A stretch of 64,000 nt of DNA from Acanthosepion lycidas. Taxonomy: Eukaryota > Mollusca > Cephalopoda > Sepiida > Sepiidae. Positions 1 through 12,228 of the stretch are shown piece by piece. The stretch's first letter is position 1. Every line of letters starts with the position of its first letter. The position numbers were made by a program, and so were the translations under genes. The notes below the pieces were generated by a model. It did not search any database and was not told the origin of the DNA. It saw only the letters and a list, made by a program, of their open reading frames with translations. The stretch covers positions 124,001-188,000 of the forward strand of contig CAWVQA010000091.1 in the NCBI GenBank assembly GCA_963932145.1. The letters are read 5' to 3'.

Positions 1-4
1 AAAG

Positions 5-16
5 TTGAAGCTTCAA
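5..16. other. 12-bp perfect dyad with HindIII site, once per monomer
   Basis: TTGAAGCTTCAA is its own reverse complement. It recurs in nearly every monomer at positions 5-16; this entry is the first instance. The central AAGCTT would cut the array into a 180-bp HindIII ladder. Occasional units break it, for example the GAAGATTCAAA variants near 1,090, 19,786, 26,628, 29,503 and 32,018, and GACGCTTC variants near 42,800, 50,000, 51,260, 51,980, 53,240 and 55,045. Short dyads are a known feature of several centromeric satellites. A role here is inference. Confidence 0.9.
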
Positions 17-51
17 ACGGCAATTTAAGGCATTTCTCTTGCAGCTAGACT

Positions 52-61
52 ACCGGAAGTG
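52..61 (+). promoter_or_regulatory. ETS-class consensus-like motif, once per monomer
   Basis: ACCGGAAGTG lies at monomer positions 52-61; this is the first instance. It matches the well-known consensus of animal ETS-family factors (core GGAA in CCGGAAGT). It is kept in most units, with scattered breaks such as ACCGTAAGTG near 6,715, GCGGAAG near 26,310, 29,186 and 31,702, and AACGGAAG near 27,210. A 10-bp match fixed in one ancestral monomer may be chance, and the motif means nothing if the organism has no ETS factors. Binding is unproven. Confidence 0.3.
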
Positions 62-3000
62 GGGTTTATCAGATTCTCCAACTCATTGTGCATCGAATAG
101 GCTAATAAAATCACTACCAAAAATGACAAATCTTAAACGACTTTTTTTTTCGATACCCAAATAACGTGAACTGGGAACCCAAAGTTGAAGCTTCAAACGG
201 CAATTTAAGGCATTTCTCTTGCAGCTAGACTACCGGAAGTGGGGTTTATCAGATTCTCCAACTCATTGTGCATCGAATAGGCTAATAAAATCACTACCAA
301 AAATGACAAATCTTAAACGACTTTTTTTTTCGATACCCAAATAACGTGAACTGGGAACCCAAAGTTGAAGCTTCAAACGGCAATTTAAGGCACTTCTCTT
401 GCAGCTAGACTACCGGAAGTGGGGTTTATCAGATTCTCCAACTCATTGTGCATCGAATAGGCTAATAAAATCACTACCAAAAATGACAAATCTTAAACGA
501 ATTTTTTTTTCGATACCCAAATAACGTGAACTGGGAACCCAAAGTTGAAGCTTCAAACGGCAATTTAAGGCATTTCTCTTGCAGCTAGACTACCGGAAGT
601 GGGGTTTATCAGATTCTCCAACTCATTGTGCATCGAATAGGCTAATAAAATCACTACCAAAAGTGATAAATCTTAAACGACTTTTTTTTTCGATACCCAA
701 ATAACGTGAACTGGGAACCCAAAGTTGAAGCTTCAAACGGCAATTTAAGGCACTTCTCTTGCAGCTAGACTACCGGAAGTGGGGTTTATCAGATTCTCCA
801 AGTCATTGTGCATCGAATAGGCTAATAAAATCACTACCAAAAATGACAAATCTTAAACGACTTTTTTTTTCGATACCCAAATAACGTGAACTGGGAACCC
901 AAAGTTGAAGCTTCAAACGGCAATTTAACGCATTTCTCTTGCAGCGAGACTACCGGAAGTTGGGTTTATCAGATTCTCCAACTCATTGTGCATCGAATAG
1001 GCTAATAAAATCACTACCAAAAATGACAAATCTTAAACGACTTTTTTTTTCGATACCCAAATAACGTGAACTGGGAACCCAAAGTTGAAGATTCAAACGG
1101 CAATTTAAGGCACTTCTCTTGCAGCTAGACTACCGGAAGTGGGGTTTATCAGATTCTCCAACTCATTGTGCATCGAATAGGCTAATAAAATCACTACCAA
1201 AAGTGACAAATCTTAAAAGACTTTTTTTTTCGATACCCAAATAACGTGAACTGGGAACCCAAAGTTGAAGCTTCAAACGGCAATTTAAGGCACTTCTCTT
1301 GCAGCTAGACTACCGGAAGTGGGGTTTATCAGATTCTCCAACTCATTGTGCATCGAATAGGCTAATAAAATCACTACCAAAAATGACAAATCTTAAACGA
1401 CTTTTTTTTTCGATACCCAAATAACGTGAACTGGGAACCCAAAGTTGAAGCTTCAAACGGCAATTTAAGGCATTTCTCTTGCAGCTAGACTACCGGAAGT
1501 GGGGTTTATCAGATTCTCCAACTCATTGTGCATCGAATAGGCTAATAAAATCACTACCAAAAATGACAAATCTTAAACGACTTTTTTTTTCGATACCCAA
1601 ATAACGTGAACTGGGAACCCAAAGTTGAAGCTTCAAACGGCAATTTAAGGCATTTCTCTTGCAGCTAGACTACCGGAAGTGGGGTTTATCAGATTCTCCA
1701 ACTCATTGTGCATCGAATAGGCTAATAAAATCACTACCAAAAATGACAAATCTTAAACGACTTTTTTTTTCGATACCCAAATAACGTGAACTGGGAACCC
1801 AAAGTTGAAGCTTCAAACGGCAATTTAAGGCATTTCTCTTGCAGCTAGACTACCGGAAGTGGGGTTTATCAGATTCTCCAACTCATTGTGCATCGAATAG
1901 GCTAATAAAATCACTACCAAAAATGACAAATCTTAAACGACTTTTTTTTTCGATACCCAAATAACGTGAACTGGGAACCCAAAGTTGAAGCTTCAAACGG
2001 CAATTTAAGGCACTTCACTTGCAGCTAGACTACCGGAAGTGGGGTTTATCAGATTCTCCAACTCATTGTGCATCGAATAGGCTAATAAAATCACTACCAA
2101 AAATGACAAATCTTAAACGACTTTTTTTTTCGATACCCAAATAACGTGAACTGGGAACCCAAAGTTGAAGCTTCAAACGGCAATTTAAAGCACTTCTCTT
2201 GCAGCTAGACTACCGGAAGTGGGGTTTATCAGATTCTCCAACTCATTGTGCATCGAATAGGCTAATAAAATCACTACCAAAAATGACAAATCTTAAACGA
2301 CTTTTTTTTTCGATACCCAAATAACGTGAACTGGGAACCCAAAGTTGAAGCTTCAAACGGCAATTTAAGGCACTTCTCTTGCAGCTAGACTACCGGAAGT
2401 GGTGTTTATCAGATTCTCCAACTCATTGTGCATCGAATAGGCTAATAAAATCACTACCAAAAATGACAAATCTTAAACGACTTTTTTTTTCGATACCCAA
2501 ATAACGTGAACTGGGAACCCAAAGTTGAAGCTTCAAACGGCAATTTAAGGCACTTCACTTGCAGCTAGACTACCGGAAGTGGGGTTTATCAGATTCTCCA
2601 ACTCATTGTGCATCGAAGAGGCTAATAAAATCACTACCAAAAATGACAAATCTTAAACGACTTTTTTTTTCGATACCCAAATAACGTGAACTGGGAACCC
2701 AAAGTTGAAGCTTCAAGCGGCAATTTAAGGCACTTCTCTTGCAGCTAGACTACCGGAAGTGGGGTTTATCAGATTCTCCAACTCATTGTGCATCGAATAG
2801 GCTAATAAAATCACTACCAAAAATGACAAATCTTAAACGACTTTTTTTTTCGATACCCAAATAACGAGAACTGGGAACCCAAAGTTGAAGCTTCAAACGG
2901 CAATTTAAGGCACTTCTCTTGCAGCTAGACTACCGGAAGTGGGGTTTATCAGATTCTCCAACTCATTGTGCATCGAATAGGCTAATAAAATCACTACCAA

Positions 3001-3780
3001 AAATGACAAATCTTAAACGACTTTTTTTTTCGATACCTAAAAAACGTGAACTGGGAAACCAAAGTTGAAGCTTCAAACGGCAATTTAAGGCACTTCTCTT
3101 GCAGCTAGACTACCGGAAGTGGGTTTTATCAGATTCTCCAACTCATTGTGCATCGAATAGGCTAATAAAATCACTACCAAAAATGACAAATCTTAAACGA
3201 CTTTTTTTTTCGATACCCAAATAACGTGAACTGGGAACCCAAAGTTGAAGCTTCAAACGGCAATTTAAGGCACTTCACTTGCAGCTAGACTACCGGAAGT
3301 GGGGTTTATCAGATTCTCCAACTCATTGTGCATCGAATAGGCTAATAAAATCACTACCAAAAATGACAAATCTTAAACGACTTTTTTTTTCGATACCCAA
3401 ATAACGTGAACTGGGAACCCAAAGTTGAAGCTTCAAACGGCAATTTAAGGCACTTCTCTTGCAGCTAGACTACCGGAAGTGGGGTTTATCAGATTCTCCA
3501 ACTCATTGTGCATCGAATAGGCTAATAAAATCACTACCAAAAATGACAAATCTTAAACGACTTTTTTTTTCGATACCCAAATAACGTGAACTGGGAACCC
3601 AAAGTTGAAGCTTCAAACGGCAATTTAAGGCACTTCACTTGCAGCTAGACTACCGGAAGTGGGGTTTATCAGATTCTCCAACTCATTGTGCATCGAATAG
3701 GCTAATAAAATCACTACCAAAAATGACAAATCTTAAACGACTTTTTTTTTCGATACCCAAATAACGTGAACTGGGAACCC

Positions 3781-3959
3781 AAAGTTGAAGCTTCAAACGG
3801 CAATTTAAGGCACTTCTCTTGCAGCTAGACTACGGAAGTGGGGTTTATCAGATTCTCCAACTCATTGTGCATCGAATAGGCTAATAAAATCACTACCAAA
3901 AATGACAAATCTTAAACGACTTTTTTTTTCGATACCCAAATAACGTGAACTGGGAACCC
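3781..3959 (+). repeat. 179-bp monomer with 1-bp deletion
   Basis: CTACCGGAAG reads CTACGGAAG near 3,833, a loss of one C. This shifts the repeat phase by one base until an inserted A near 4,641 (GACATTTT instead of GACTTTT) restores it. Confidence 0.9.
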
Positions 3960-6900
3960 AAAGTTGAAGCTTCAAGCGGCAATTTAAGGCACTTCTCTTG
4001 CAGCTAGACTACCGGAAGTGGGGTTTATCAGATTCTCCAACTCATTGTGCATCGAATAGGCTAATAAAATCACTACCAAAAATGACAAATCTTAAACGAC
4101 TTTTTTTTTCGATACCCAAATAACGTGAACTGGGAACCCAAAGTTGAAGCTTCAAACGGCAATTTAAGGCACTTCTCTTGCAGCTAGACTACCGGAAGTG
4201 GGGTTTATCAGATTCTCCAACTCATTGTGCATCGAATAGGCTCATAAAATCACTACCAAAAATGACAAATCTTAAACGACTTTTTTTTTCGATACCCAAA
4301 TAACGTGAACTGGGAAACCAAAGTTGAAGCTTCAAACGGCAATTTAATGCACTTCTCTTGCAGCTAGACTACCGGAAGTGGGGTTTATCAGATTCTCCAA
4401 CTCATTGTGCATCGAATAGGCTAATAAAATCACTACCAAAAATGACAAATCTTAAACGACTTTTTTTTTCGATACCCAAATAACGTGAACTGGGAACCCA
4501 AAGTTGAAGCTTCAAACGGCAATTTAAGGCACTTCTCTTGCAGCTAGACTACCGGAAGTGGGGTTTATCAGATTCTCCAACTCATTGTGCATCGAATAGG
4601 CTCATAAAATCACTACCAAAAATGACAAATCTTAAACGACATTTTTTTTTCGATACCCAAATAACGTGAACTGGGAACCCAAAGTTGAAGCTTCAAACGG
4701 CAATTTAAGGCACTTCTCTTGCAGCTAGACTACCGGAAGTGGGGTTTATCAGATTCTCCAACTCATTGTGCATCGAATAGGCTAATAAAATCACTACCAA
4801 AAATGACAAATCTTAAACGACTTTTTTTTTCGATACCCAAATAACGTGAACTGGGAACCCAAAGTTGAAGCTTCAAACGGCAATTTAAGGCACTTCTCTT
4901 GCAGCTAGACTACCGGAAGTGGGGTTTATCAGATTCTCCAACTCATTGTGCATCGAATAGGCTAATAAAATCACTACCAAAAATGACAAATCTTAAACGA
5001 CTTTTTTTTTCGATACCCAAATAACGTGAACTGGGAACCCAAAGTTGAAGCTTCAAACGGCAATTTAAGGCACTTCTCTTGCAGCTAGACTACCGGAAGT
5101 GGGGTTTATCAGATTCTCCAACTCATTGTGCATCGAATAGGCTAATAAAATCACTACCAAAAATGACAAATCTTAAACGACTTTTTTTTTCGATACCCAA
5201 ATAACGTGAACTGGGAACCCAAAGTTGAAGCTTCAAACGGCAATTTAAGGCACTTCTCTTGCAGCTAGACTACCGGAAGTGGGGTTTATCAGATTCTCCA
5301 ACTCATTGTGCATCGAATAGGCTAATAAAATCACTACCAAAAATGACAAATCTTAAACGACTTTTTTTTTCGATACCCAAATAACGTGAACTGGGAACCC
5401 AAAGTTGAAGCTTCAAACGGCAATTTAAGGCACTTCTCTTGCAGCTAGACTACCGGAAGTGGGGTTTATCAGATTCTCCAACTCATTGTGCATCGAATAG
5501 GCTAATAAAATCACTACCAAAAATGACAAATCTTAAACGACTTTTTTTTTCGATACCCAAATAACGTGAACTGGGAACCCAAAGTTGAAGCTTCAAACGG
5601 CAATTTAAGGCATTTCTCTTGCAGCTAGACTACCGGAAGTGGGGTTTATCAGATTCTCCAACTCATTGTGCATCGAATAGGCTAATAAAATCACTACCAA
5701 AAATGACAAATCTTAAAGGACTTTTTTTTTCGATACCCAAATAACGTGAACTGGGAACCCAAAGTTGAAGCTTCAAACGGCAATTTAAGGCATTTCTCTT
5801 GCAGCTAGACTACCGGAAGTGGGGTTTATCAGATTCTCCAACTCATTGTGCATCGAATAGGCTAATAAAATCACTACCAAAAATGACAAATCTTAAACGA
5901 CTTTTTTTTTCGATACCCAAATAACGTGAACTGGGAACCCAAAGTTGAAGCTTCAAACGGCAATTTAAGGCACTTCTCTTGCAGCTAGACTACCGGAAGT
6001 GGGGTTTATCAGATTCTCCAACTCATTGTGCATCGAATAGGCTAATAAAATCACTACCAAAAATGACAAATCTTAAACGACTTTTTTTTTCGATACCCAA
6101 ATAACGTGAACTGGGAAACCAAAGTTGAAGCTACAAACGGCAATTTAAGGCACTTCACTTGCAGCTTGACTACCGGAAGTGGGGTTTATCAGATTCTCCA
6201 ACTCATTGTGCATCGAATAGGCTAATAAAATCACTACCAAAAATGACAAATCTTAAACGACTTTTTTTTTCGATACCCAAATAACGAGAACTGGGAACCC
6301 AAAGTTGAAGCTTCAAACGGCAATTTAAGGCACTTCTCTTGCAGCTAGACTACCGGAAGTTGGGTTTATCAGATTCTCCAACTCATTGTGCATCGAATAG
6401 GCTAATAAAATCACTACCAAAAATGACAAATCTTAAACGACTTTTTTTTTCGATACTCAAATAATTTTAACTGGGAACCCAAAGTTGAAGCTTCAGACGG
6501 CAATTTAAGGCATTTCTCTTGCAGCTAGACTACCGGAAGTCGGGTTTATCAGATTCTCCAACTCATTGTGCATCGAATAGGCTAGTAAAATCACTACCAA
6601 AAATGACAAATCTTAAACGACTTTTTTTTTCGATACCCAAATAACGTGAACTGGGAACCCAAAGTTGAAGCTTCAAACGGCAATTTAAGGCATTTCTCTT
6701 GCAGCTAGACTACCGTAAGTGGGGTTTATCAGATTCTCCAACTCATTGTGCATCGAATAGGCTAATAAAATCACTACCAAAAATGACAAATCTTAAACGA
6801 CTTTTTTTTTCGATACCCAAATAACGTGAACTGGGAACCCAAAGTTGAAGCTTCAAACGGCAATTTAAGGCACTTCTCTTGCAGCTAGACTACCGGAAGT

Positions 6901-7020
6901 GGGGTTTATCAGATTCTCCAACTCATTGTGCATCGAATAGGCTAATAAAATCACTACCAAAAATGACAAATCTTAAACGACTTTTTTTTTCGATACCCAA
7001 ATAACGTGAACTGGGAACCC

Positions 7021-8100
7021 AAAGTTGAAGCTTCAAACGGCAATTTAAGGCATTTCTCTTGCAGCTAGACTACCGGAAGTGGGGTTTATCAGATTCTCCA
7101 ACTCATTGTGCATCGAATAGGCTAATGAAATCACTACCAAAAATGACAAATCTTAAACGACTTTTTTTTTCGATACCCAAATAACGTGAACTGGGAACCC
7201 AATGTTGAAGCTTCAAACGGCAATTTAAGGCACTTCTCTTGCAGCTAGACTACCGGAAGTTGGGTTTATCAGATTCTCCAACTCATTGTGCATCGAATAG
7301 GCTAATAAAATCACTACCAAAAATGACAAATCTTAAACGACTTTTTTTTTCGATACCCAAATAACGTGAACTGGGAACCCAAAGTTGAAGCTTCAAACGG
7401 CAATTTAAGGCATTTCTCTTGCAGCTAGACTACCGGAAGTGGGGTTTATCAGATTCTCCAACTCATTGTGCATCGAATAGGCTAATAAAATCACTACCAA
7501 AAATGACAAATCTTAAACGACTTTTTTTTTCGATACCCAAATAACGTGAACTGGGAACCCAAAGTTGAAGCTTCAAACGGCAATTTAAGGCATTTCTCTT
7601 GCAGCTAGACTACCGGAAGTGGGGTTTATCAGATTCTCCAACTCATTGTGCATCGAATAGGCTAATGAAATCACTACCAAAAATGACAAATCTTAAACGA
7701 CTTTTTTTTTCGATACCCAAATAACGTGAACTGGGAACCCAATGTTGAAGCTTCAAACGGCAATTTAAGGCACTTCTCTTGCAGCTAGACTACCGGAAGT
7801 TGGGTTTATCAGATTCTCCAACTCGTTGTACATCGAATAGGCTAATAAAATCACTACCAAAAATGACAAATCTTAAACGACTTTTTTTTTCGATACCCAA
7901 ATAACGTGAACTGGGAACCCAAAGTTGAAGCTTCAAACGGCAATTTAAGGCATTTCTCTTGCAGCTAGACTACCGGAAGTGGGGTTTATCAGATTCTCCA
8001 ACTCATTGTGCATCGAATAGGCTAATAAAATCACTACCAAAAATGACAAATCTTAAACGACTTTTTTTTTCGATACCCAAATAACGTGAACTGGGAACCC
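7021..8100 (+). repeat. 540-bp tandem duplication (3 monomers)
   Basis: The intervals 7,021-7,560 and 7,561-8,100 share a private haplotype: GCTAATGAAAT in the first unit, AATGTTGAAG opening the next unit, and AAGTTGGGTTT within it. By eye they differ at only two bases, both near 7,825-7,830 (ACTCGTTGTA in the second copy instead of ACTCATTGTG). This is a recent three-monomer tandem duplication, most simply explained by unequal exchange or slippage in register with the 180-bp unit. Confidence 0.9.
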
Positions 8101-11100
8101 AAAGTTGAAGCTTCAAACGGCAATTTAAGGCATTTCTCTTGCAGCTAGACTACCGGAAGTGGGGTTTATCAGATTCTCCAACTCATTGTGCATCGAATAG
8201 GCTAATAAAATCACTACCAAAAATGACAAATCTTAAACGACTTTTTTTTTCGATACCCAAATAACGTGAACTGGGAACCCAAAGTTGAAGCTTCAAACGG
8301 CAATTTAAGGCACTTCTCTTGCAGCTAGACTACCGGAAGTGGGGTTTATCAGATTCTCCAACTCATTGTGCATCGAATAGGCTAATAAAATCACTACCAA
8401 AAATGACAAATCTTAAACGACTTTTTTTTTCGATACCCAAATAACGTGAACTGGGAACCCAAAGTTGAAGCTTCAAACGGCAATTTAAGGCACTTCTCTT
8501 GCAGCTAGACTACCGGAAGTGGGGTTTATCAGATTCTCCAACTCATTGTGCATCGAATAGGCTAATAAAATCACTACCAAAAATGACAAATCTTAAACGA
8601 CTTTTTTTTTCGATACCCAAATAACGTGAACTGGGAACCCAAAGTTGAAGCTTCAAACGGCAATTTAAGGCATTTCTCTTGCAGCTAGACGACCGGAAGT
8701 GGGGTTTATCAGATTCTCCAACTCATTGTGCATCGAATAGGCTAATAAAATCACTACCAAAAATGACAAATCTTAAACGACTTTTTTTTTCGATACCCAA
8801 ATAACGTGAACTGGGAACCCAAAGTTGAAGCTTCAAACGGCAATTTAAGGCACTTCTCTTGCAGCTAGACTACCGGAAGTGGGGTTTATCAGATTCTCCA
8901 ACTCATTGTGCATCGAATAGGCTAATAAAATCACTACCAAAAATGACAAATCTTAAACGACTTTTTTTTTCGATACCCAAATAACGTGAACTGGGAACCC
9001 AAAGTTGAAGCTTCAAACGGCAATTTAAGGCATTTCTCTTGCAGCTAGACTACCGGAAGTGGGGTTTATCAGATTCTCCAACTCATTGTGCATCGAATAG
9101 GCTAATAAAATCACTACCAAAAATGACAAATCTTAAACGACTTTTTTTTTCGATACCCAAATAACGTGAACTGGGAACCCAAAGTTGAAGCTTCAAACGG
9201 CAATTTAAGGCATTTCTCTTGCAGCTAGACTACCGGAAGTGGGGTTTATCAGATTCTCCAACTCATTGTGCATCGAATAGGCTAATAAAATCACTACCAA
9301 AAATGACAAATCTTAAACGACTTTTTTTTTCGATACCCAAATAACGTGAACTGGGAACCCAAAGTTGAAGCTTCAAACGGCAATTTAAGGCACTTCTCTT
9401 GCAGCTAGACTACCGGAAGTGGGGTTTATCAGATTCTCCAACTCATTGTGCATCGAATAGGCTAATAAAATCACTACCAAAAATGACAAATCTTAAACGA
9501 CTTTTTTTTTCGATACCCAAATAACGTGAACTGGGAACCCAAAGTTGAAGCTTCAAACGGCAATTTAAGGCACTTCTCTTGCAGCTAGACTACCGGAAGT
9601 GGGGTTTATCAGATTCTCCAACTCATTGTGCATCGAATAGGCTAATAAAATCACTACCAAAAATGACAAATCTTAAACGACTTTTTTTTTCGATACCCAA
9701 ATAACGTGAACTGGGAACCCAAAGTTGAAGCTTCAAACGGCAATTTAAGGCATTTCTCTTGCAGCTAGACTACCGGAAGTGGGGTTTATCAGATTCTCCA
9801 ACTCATTGTGCATCGAATAGGCTAATAAAATCACTACCAAAAATGACAAATCTTAAACGACTTTTTTTTTCGATACCCAAATAACGTGAACTGGGAACCC
9901 AAAGTTGAAGCTTCAAACGGCAATTTAAGGCACTTCTCTTGCAGCTAGACTACCGGAAGTCGGGTTTATCAGATTCTCCAACTCATTGTGCATCGAATAG
10001 GCTAATAAAATCACTACCAAAAATGACAAATCTTAAACGACTTTTTTTTTCGATACCCAAATAACGTGAACTGGGAACCCAAAGTTGAAGCTTCAAACGG
10101 CAATTTAAGGCATTTCTCTTGCAGCTAGACTACCGGAAGTGGGGTTTATCAGATTCTCCAACTCATTGTGCATCGAATAGGCTAATAAAATCACTACCAA
10201 AAATGACAAATCTTAAACGACTTTTTTTTTCGATACCCAAATAACGTGAACTGGGAACCCAAAGTTGAAGCTTCAAACGGCAATTTAAGGCATTTCTCTT
10301 GCAGCTAGACTACCGGAAGTGGGGTTTATCAGATTCTCCAACTCATTGTGCATCGAATAGGCTAATAAAATCACTACCAAAAATGACAAATCTTAAACGA
10401 CTTTTTTTTTCGATACCCAAATAACGTGAACTGGGAACCCAAAGTTGAAGCTTCAAACGGCAATTTAAGGCACTTCTCTTGCAGCTAGACTACCGGAAGT
10501 GGGGTTTATCAGATTCTCCAACTCATTGTGCATCGAATAGGCTAATAAAATCACTACCAAAAATGACAAATCTTAAACGACTTTTTTTTTCGATACCCAA
10601 ATAACGTGAACTGGGAACCCAAAGTTGAAGCTTCAAACGGCAATTTAAGGCATTTCTTTTGCAGCTAGACTACCGGAAGTGGGGTTTATCAGATTCTCCA
10701 ACTCATTGTGCATCGAATAGGCTAATAAAATCACTACCAAAAATGACAAATCTTAAACGACTTTTTTTTTCGATACCCAAATAACGTGAACTGGGAACCC
10801 AAAGTTGAAGCTTCAAACGGCAATTTAAGGCACTTCTCTTGCAGCTAGACTACCGGAAGTGGGGTTTATCAGATTCTCCAACTCATTGTGCATCGAATAG
10901 GCTAATAAAATCACTACCAAAAATGACAAATCTTAAACGACTTTTTTTTTCGATACCTAAATAACGTGAACTGGGAACCCAAAGTTGAAGCTTCAAACGG
11001 CAATTTAAGGCATTTCTCTTGCAGCTAGACAACCGGAAGTGGGGTTTATCAGATTCTCCAACTCATTGTGCATCGAATAGGCTAATAAAATCACTACCAA

Positions 11101-12061
11101 AAATGACAAATCTTAAACGACTTTTTTTTTCGATACCCAAATAACGTGAACTGGGAACCCAAAGTTGAAGCTTCAAACGGCAATTTAAGGCACTTCTCTT
11201 GCAGCTAGACTACCGGAAGTGGGGTTTATCAGATTCTCCAACTCATTGTGCATCGAATAGGCTAATAAAATCACTACCAAAAATGACAAATCTTAAACGA
11301 CTTTTTTTTTCGATACCCAAATAACGTGAACTGGGAACCCAAAGTTGATGCTTCAAACGGCAATTTAAGGCACTTCTCTTGCAGCTAGACTACCGGAAGT
11401 GGGGTTTATCAGATTCTCCAACTCATTGTGCATCGAATAGGCTAATAAAATCACTACCAAAAATGACAAATCTTAAACGACTTTTTTTTTTCGATACCCA
11501 AATAACGTGAACTGGGAAACCAAAGTTGAAGCTTCAAACGGCAATTTAAGGCACTTCTCTTGCAGCTAGACTACCGGAAGTGGGGTTTATCAGATTCTCC
11601 AACTCATTGTGCATCGAATAGGCTAATAAAATCACTACCAAAAATGACAAATCTTAAATGACTTTTTTTTTCGATACCCAAATAACGTGAACTGGGAACC
11701 CAAAGTTGAAGCTTCAAACGGCAATTTAAGGCATTTCTCTTGCAGCTAGACTACCGGAAGTGGGGTTTATCAGATTCTCCAACTCATTGTGCATCGAATA
11801 GGCTAATAAAATCACTACCAAAAATGACAAATCTTAAACGACTTTTTTTTTCGATACCCAAATAACGTGAACTGGGAACCCAAAGTTGAAGCTTCAAACG
11901 GCAATTTAAGGCATTTCTCTTGCAGCTAGACTACCGGAAGTGGGGTTTATCAGATTCTCCAACTCATTGTGCATCGAATAGGCTAATAAAATCAATACCA
12001 AAAATGACAAATCTTAAACGACTTTTTTTTTCGATACCCAAATAACGTGAACTGGGAACCC

Positions 12062-12228
12062 AAAGTTGAAGCTTGAAATGGCAATTTAAGGCACTTCTCT
12101 TGCAGCTAGACTACCGGAAGTGGGGTTTATCAGATTCTCCAACTCATTGTGCATCGAATAGGCTAATAAAATCACTACCAAAAATGACAAATCTTAAACG
12201 ACTTTTTTTTTCGATACCCAAAGAACCC
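12062..12228 (+). repeat. 167-bp monomer with 13-bp deletion
   Basis: Near 12,222 the end of the monomer reads ATACCCAAAGAACCC, lacking the 13 bp that normally separate the two copies of ACCCAA (about monomer positions 162-174). The unit is 167 bp and shifts the phase of the following array. It also carries GCTTGAAATGG where most units have GCTTCAAACGG. The frame shift opens a 67-codon frame at 12,073-12,276. That frame is a satellite artefact, because its sequence is monomer sequence read across the deletion. Confidence 0.93.

Larger units (their letters stand above)
1..180 (+). repeat. Representative monomer (block A type)
   Basis: This unit defines the monomer coordinates used in this annotation. 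It has 61 A, 50 T, 38 C and 31 G. In order it holds a 12-bp perfect palindrome at 5-16 with HindIII site AAGCTT at 9-14; a pyrimidine-rich CATTTCTCTTGCAG at 31-44; ACCGGAAGTG at 52-61; TTATCA at 66-71; an A-rich stretch at 104-137; a run of nine T at 142-150; and ACCCAAA at 155-161, repeated directly across the junction to the next unit at 177-180 plus 1-3. There are six CpGs (18, 54, 94, 138, 151, 165). Stops occur in every frame: TGA 6-8, TAA 26-28 and TAG 46-48 forward; the complements of TTA 25-27, CTA 45-47 and CTA 50-52 in reverse. It is therefore non-coding. Confidence 0.95.

Noticed and set aside
31..44. CATTTCTCTTGCAG as a splice acceptor
   Set aside because: It resembles a polypyrimidine tract plus AG, but it is present in every monomer with no exon, donor or open frame around it.
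142..150. Poly-T run as a Pol III terminator or a retroposon tail
   Set aside because: It recurs every 180 bp inside the monomer, with no A/B box pair upstream and no target-site duplication. It is simply part of the satellite unit.
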